16,351 bases of DNA. Source: Pseudomonadota bacterium (GTDB lineage: Bacteria; Pseudomonadota; Gammaproteobacteria; Enterobacterales; Succinivibrionaceae). Of the stretch, positions 13,898-16,351 are shown in pieces. Every line of letters begins with the position of its first letter. Within the stretch, counting starts at the first letter, position 1. The stretch is from the NCBI GenBank assembly GCA_023460615.1, contig JAEWPL010000265.1, positions 1 to 16,351 of the forward strand, written 5' to 3'. A model generated the notes under the pieces. The model saw only the letters and a program-made list of their open reading frames with translations. It searched no databases and was not told where the DNA came from. A program made the translations under genes and the position numbers.

Positions 13898-13925
13898 CTG
13901 CAATTAGCTACTTAACTAATTGCAG
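13898..13925. terminator. Palindrome between convergent tusB and M20 peptidase genes
   Basis: CTGCAATTAG (13898-13907) and CTAATTGCAG (13916-13925) form a perfect 10-bp stem with an 8-nt loop. AAG/CTT can extend it past a 2-nt bulge. It lies between the tusB stop and the stop of the opposing M20 gene at 13940. T-tracts are weak on both strands, so it is probably a modest bidirectional terminator or an RNA 3'-end stabiliser. Confidence 0.55.
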
Positions 13926-13939
13926 CTTTGAAAATAAAC

Positions 13940-15061
13940 TTAGATTAAAGATACAAAGAATTCTTTTAAAAGATTAGCTTTAATTTCAACAGTATCTAAG
14001 TCTAACCATTCATCCTCAGTGTGAGCATCACCACCAATACCACCAAAACCATCTAAAACAGGAGTTTTAGTTTGTGAAATATGGTTTCCGTCTGAAACGG
14101 CACCAGATCTTTCAAAGGTAGTATTAATAGAGAGTTTCTTTGCAACGGCAGCTATTCTTTGTTTTAGCTCCTCAGTTTTTTCAAACTCTTCCATCGCAGG
14201 ATTGATTAATAAGACATCATAATTGGCTTTGATATCTTGACCAAAAGGTGTTTCAAATTCCTTTTTAAACTTTGCAAAAAAATCGTCACACTGTTTAGAG
14301 GTCCAAAAGCGAACATCAATACGTGCAAAACAATCTTCAGCAATAGCATTTGCAATAAGTCCACCTTGGATCACTCCGAAATTAACTGTTACATTTTCGT
14401 TGGCTAAGGCGTTGATCCTTTGAATGCAGTTTGCCATTGCATTGATAGCAGAACGTCCCTTTTCAGGACAAGCTCCAGCGTGAGCTCCTCTACCTTTTAA
14501 CTTAATATCAATGTGAGAGATTCCTTTTCTTTGAGATGTAAAAGCACCAAGTTCACTTTGACCTTCACAAATCAGAGCGTAGCGACTCTTTTTGGCAATT
14601 TCGTCAATCCATGCAGAAGATTTTGTAGATCCAGTTTCCTCATCAGGATTAAAGCAAATAGCAATTTTTACTTTTTTTAATTGCTCAGGATTAAGTTTAG
14701 ATAAGGCCCAAAGAATGATGAGATCTCCATCTTTCATATCAAAGACACCTGGACCAAAGGCTTTATTGCCAACCACTTTAAAAGGACGTTTTAAAGCTTC
14801 CCCCTCTTTGAAAACGGTATCCATGTGACCAACTAGTAACACATCGTAGTTATCTGCATCTTTGCAATTTGTTACAAAAAGACCATTGCCTACGGTAGAT
14901 CCTAAATCCACAATCTCGGTATAGAAACCAGCTTCTTTGTAAAAGTTTTGTAAAGTTAAAGCAACTTTAGTTACACCCTGTGTATTTACTGTTCCTGAGT
15001 CAATGTTAACAATTGCTTCTAACTTACTTAAAAAATCATTTAAATTTGTAATCTTAGACAT
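13940..15061 (-). CDS. M20 family metallopeptidase, carboxypeptidase G2-like
   Basis: This 373-residue cytosolic protein has the M20 di-zinc hydrolase layout. Metal ligands are H79 in GHMDT, bridging D108 in GPGVFDMKDG, E142 next to catalytic base E141 in NPDEETGS, E166 in CEGQ, and H347 in AHTEDEWL. A dimerisation domain with GRGAHAGACPEKGRSAI (H194) occupies roughly residues 176-286. D81 is the usual partner of the catalytic centre. No signal peptide is visible. Spacing and the EGQ and AHT motifs resemble carboxypeptidase G2/ArgE-type enzymes, which cleave amide bonds of N-acyl amino acids or short peptides. The exact substrate cannot be read from sequence. It follows metI by 11 nt with AGGTGA upstream, so it is the last gene of a met transporter operon. 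Confidence 0.9.
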   Translation of the reverse strand: MSKITNLNDFLSKLEAIVNIDSGTVNTQGVTKVALTLQNFYKEAGFYTEIVDLGSTVGNGLFVTNCKDADNYDVLLVGHMDTVFKEGEALKRPFKVVGNKAFGPGVFDMKDGDLIILWALSKLNPEQLKKVKIAICFNPDEETGSTKSSAWIDEIAKKSRYALICEGQSELGAFTSQRKGISHIDIKLKGRGAHAGACPEKGRSAINAMANCIQRINALANENVTVNFGVIQGGLIANAIAEDCFARIDVRFWTSKQCDDFFAKFKKEFETPFGQDIKANYDVLLINPAMEEFEKTEELKQRIAAVAKKLSINTTFERSGAVSDGNHISQTKTPVLDGFGGIGGDAHTEDEWLDLDTVEIKANLLKEFFVSLI

Positions 15062-15072
15062 GCTTTCACCTA

Positions 15073-15753
15073 CTAAAATGTTGTCTTTTTGATAATTAGT
15101 TTACCTATTCCTTGTACTATAGAAATTATCAATAATACAACTGCTACCACTAACCAAATCATGTCACGGTAGCCCATTTGATATCCGTAACGGATAGCAA
15201 AATCACCGATTCCTCCAGCACCAATTGCACCTGCAATAGCTGTGATACCAATAAAACTTACAAAAGTAATCATAGTTACTCTAGTGATACCAGGAATAGA
15301 TTCTCTTAAATAAACGCCAAAGATGATTTCTAGCGGTCTTAAGCCCATGGCTTTACTTGCTTCAATTAAACCAGAATCTAAATGAGATAGCACAGATTCA
15401 ATTTGGCGAGAAAAGAAAGGCACTGTACCAAATATTAGTGCTACAAATGATCCTGTAAGACCAGATCCAGTACCCACAATTGCTCTTGATAATGGAATGA
15501 GTAATACCATTAAGATAATAAAAGGAATGGCACGCAATACGTCAATTGCTCTGTCTAAGAAGATATAGACGAATCTATTCTCTAAGATACCACCCTTTTT
15601 ACAAACCACTAAGAGTACTCCAATTATGACTCCTAACACCCAAGCAATGGTTCCGGACACTAATACCATAATTAAGGTGTCAACAAGACTAGAGTAGAAC
15701 TCTTCACTTAAACGCTCAAAATTTGGCAACAGGCTATTAACTAAATTTTCCAT
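15073..15753 (-). CDS. metI: Methionine ABC transporter permease MetI
   Basis: MetI is the inner-membrane channel subunit of the methionine importer MetNIQ. The 226-residue product (E. coli 217) has five hydrophobic segments, roughly residues 26-50, 69-89, 100-116, 160-182 and 198-220. It has the signatures RAIPFIILMVLLIPLSRAIVGT and GAIGAGGIGDFAIRYGYQ. The cytoplasmic EAA coupling loop EASKAMGLRPLEIIFGVYLRESIPG lies at 131-155. The ATG overlaps the metN stop by one base (TAATG), so translation is coupled. No metQ lies between it and the M20 gene, where E. coli would have metQ. Confidence 0.95.
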   Translation of the reverse strand: MENLVNSLLPNFERLSEEFYSSLVDTLIMVLVSGTIAWVLGVIIGVLLVVCKKGGILENRFVYIFLDRAIDVLRAIPFIILMVLLIPLSRAIVGTGSGLTGSFVALIFGTVPFFSRQIESVLSHLDSGLIEASKAMGLRPLEIIFGVYLRESIPGITRVTMITFVSFIGITAIAGAIGAGGIGDFAIRYGYQMGYRDMIWLVVAVVLLIISIVQGIGKLIIKKTTF

Positions 15754-16351
15754 TATTTTATTCTCTCTAAAGAAACACCCATCTTACGGATGAATTCAAG
15801 CGCAGGCTCAAGATCTTGATTTGGCTCTTTACCAAAGAGTTGAACGCAAAGTTGACCAAATGGTTTTTCTTCAATGTAGTCAATATTGCCATACAAAATG
15901 TTAGCTTCTATACCGAAGTTTGCATATAACCTACTCATTAGAGGAATTGCTGTAGCATTACCTGTATAAGTAAGATGATAAACAGGTAGATTCTCATCAA
16001 TAAAATCTAACTTTCCTTTTGTATGTAACAGCTTTAAGAAGTTCTCGTTAGATCCAGCTGTTTCAATAAATTTTTTACCAATCTCTGTCTTTGGCTTTGC
16101 AAAAAGCTCATATACATCATTGCACTCGACTACCTCACCATTTTCCATGATGGCAGCTCTATGGCAGATATCTTTTACCACAGACATTTGATGAGTAATG
16201 ATCACAATGGTTAGTTTAAGTTGTTCATTAAGAGTTTTTAGTAGTTTTAAGATAGAGGTGGTAGTTTTAGGATCTAAAGCAGAAGTTGCTTCATCGCATA
16301 ACAAGATTTTAGGATCGCAAGCTAAGGCTCTAGCAATAGCTACTCGTTGTT
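15753..16351 (-). CDS. metN: Methionine ABC transporter ATP-binding protein MetN (5' part outside window)
   Basis: MetN is the ATPase that powers methionine uptake by MetNI. The open frame runs to the window edge, so the N-terminal Walker A, the Q-loop and most of the signature motif are missing only because the window ends. Visible are QQRVAIARALA just after the LSGG signature, Walker B ILLCDEATSALDP and the H-loop in IVIITHQMSVVKDICHRAAIM. The C-terminal NIL/ACT-like domain (YHLTYTGNATAIPLMSRLYA onward) senses intracellular methionine and causes transinhibition. About 198 residues are present. A TTG at 16304 is not the real start, since conserved ABC sequence continues upstream of it. Confidence 0.93.
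   Translation of the reverse strand, partial: QRVAIARALACDPKILLCDEATSALDPKTTTSILKLLKTLNEQLKLTIVIITHQMSVVKDICHRAAIMENGEVVECNDVYELFAKPKTEIGKKFIETAGSNENFLKLLHTKGKLDFIDENLPVYHLTYTGNATAIPLMSRLYANFGIEANILYGNIDYIEEKPFGQLCVQLFGKEPNQDLEPALEFIRKMGVSLERIK

Noticed and set aside
1..16351. CRISPR arrays, tRNA or rRNA genes, insertion sequences, attachment sites
   Set aside because: No spaced direct repeats, cloverleaf sequences, transposase frames or terminal inverted repeats were seen; the window is almost fully explained by core genes.

Overview
This window is core gammaproteobacterial chromosome of low G+C content. It carries the end of the secE-nusG transcription unit, the complete L11/L10-rpoBC operon, a small ridA-tusDCB cluster and, on the opposite strand, the 3' part of a methionine ABC transporter operon with an M20 peptidase. 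RpoB carries both E. coli-type lineage inserts (SI1 and SI2) and RpoC carries SI3. With TusBCD proteins this points to Gammaproteobacteria. The AT-rich coding, with TTA and CTA leucine codons dominating, and the unusual lineage insertions would fit an anaerobic Aeromonadales relative such as Succinivibrionaceae. That family-level placement is inference.

Layout, left to right. nusG (32-703) ends at a strong intrinsic terminator (712-739). A near-consensus promoter (824-852) starts the ribosomal protein/RNA polymerase operon, whose leader holds a candidate L1-binding structure. Then come rplK and rplA (coupled), a roughly 190-nt structured leader with a possible second promoter, rplJ, rplL, a 168-nt spacer packed with hairpins, rpoB and rpoC. 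A good intrinsic terminator (12445-12479) closes the operon. Next are ridA with its own terminator-like hairpin, and three tightly packed diverged genes recognised as tusD, tusC and tusB. A long palindrome (13898-13925) separates these from the minus-strand genes: M20 peptidase, metI and metN, the last running off the right edge.

Functionally, the left 12.4 kb encodes transcription elongation (NusG, beta, beta') and the L1 and L12 stalks of the 50S subunit (L11, L1, L10, L12). These genes are normally co-regulated by L1 and L10 feedback and by processing between rplL and rpoB, and the spacers here show suitable RNA structure. RidA detoxifies reactive enamine/imine intermediates. TusDCB relays sulfur for tRNA 2-thiolation. 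MetNI plus the M20 enzyme suggests import and trimming of methionine-containing substrates.

The most unusual points are a roughly 150-residue in-frame insertion in the beta lobe of RpoB, smaller expansions in RpoC and NusG, the tusDCB location behind rpoC-ridA, and the shortened, diverged TusB. I found no CRISPR array, tRNA, rRNA, insertion sequence or obviously novel defence or mobile system.
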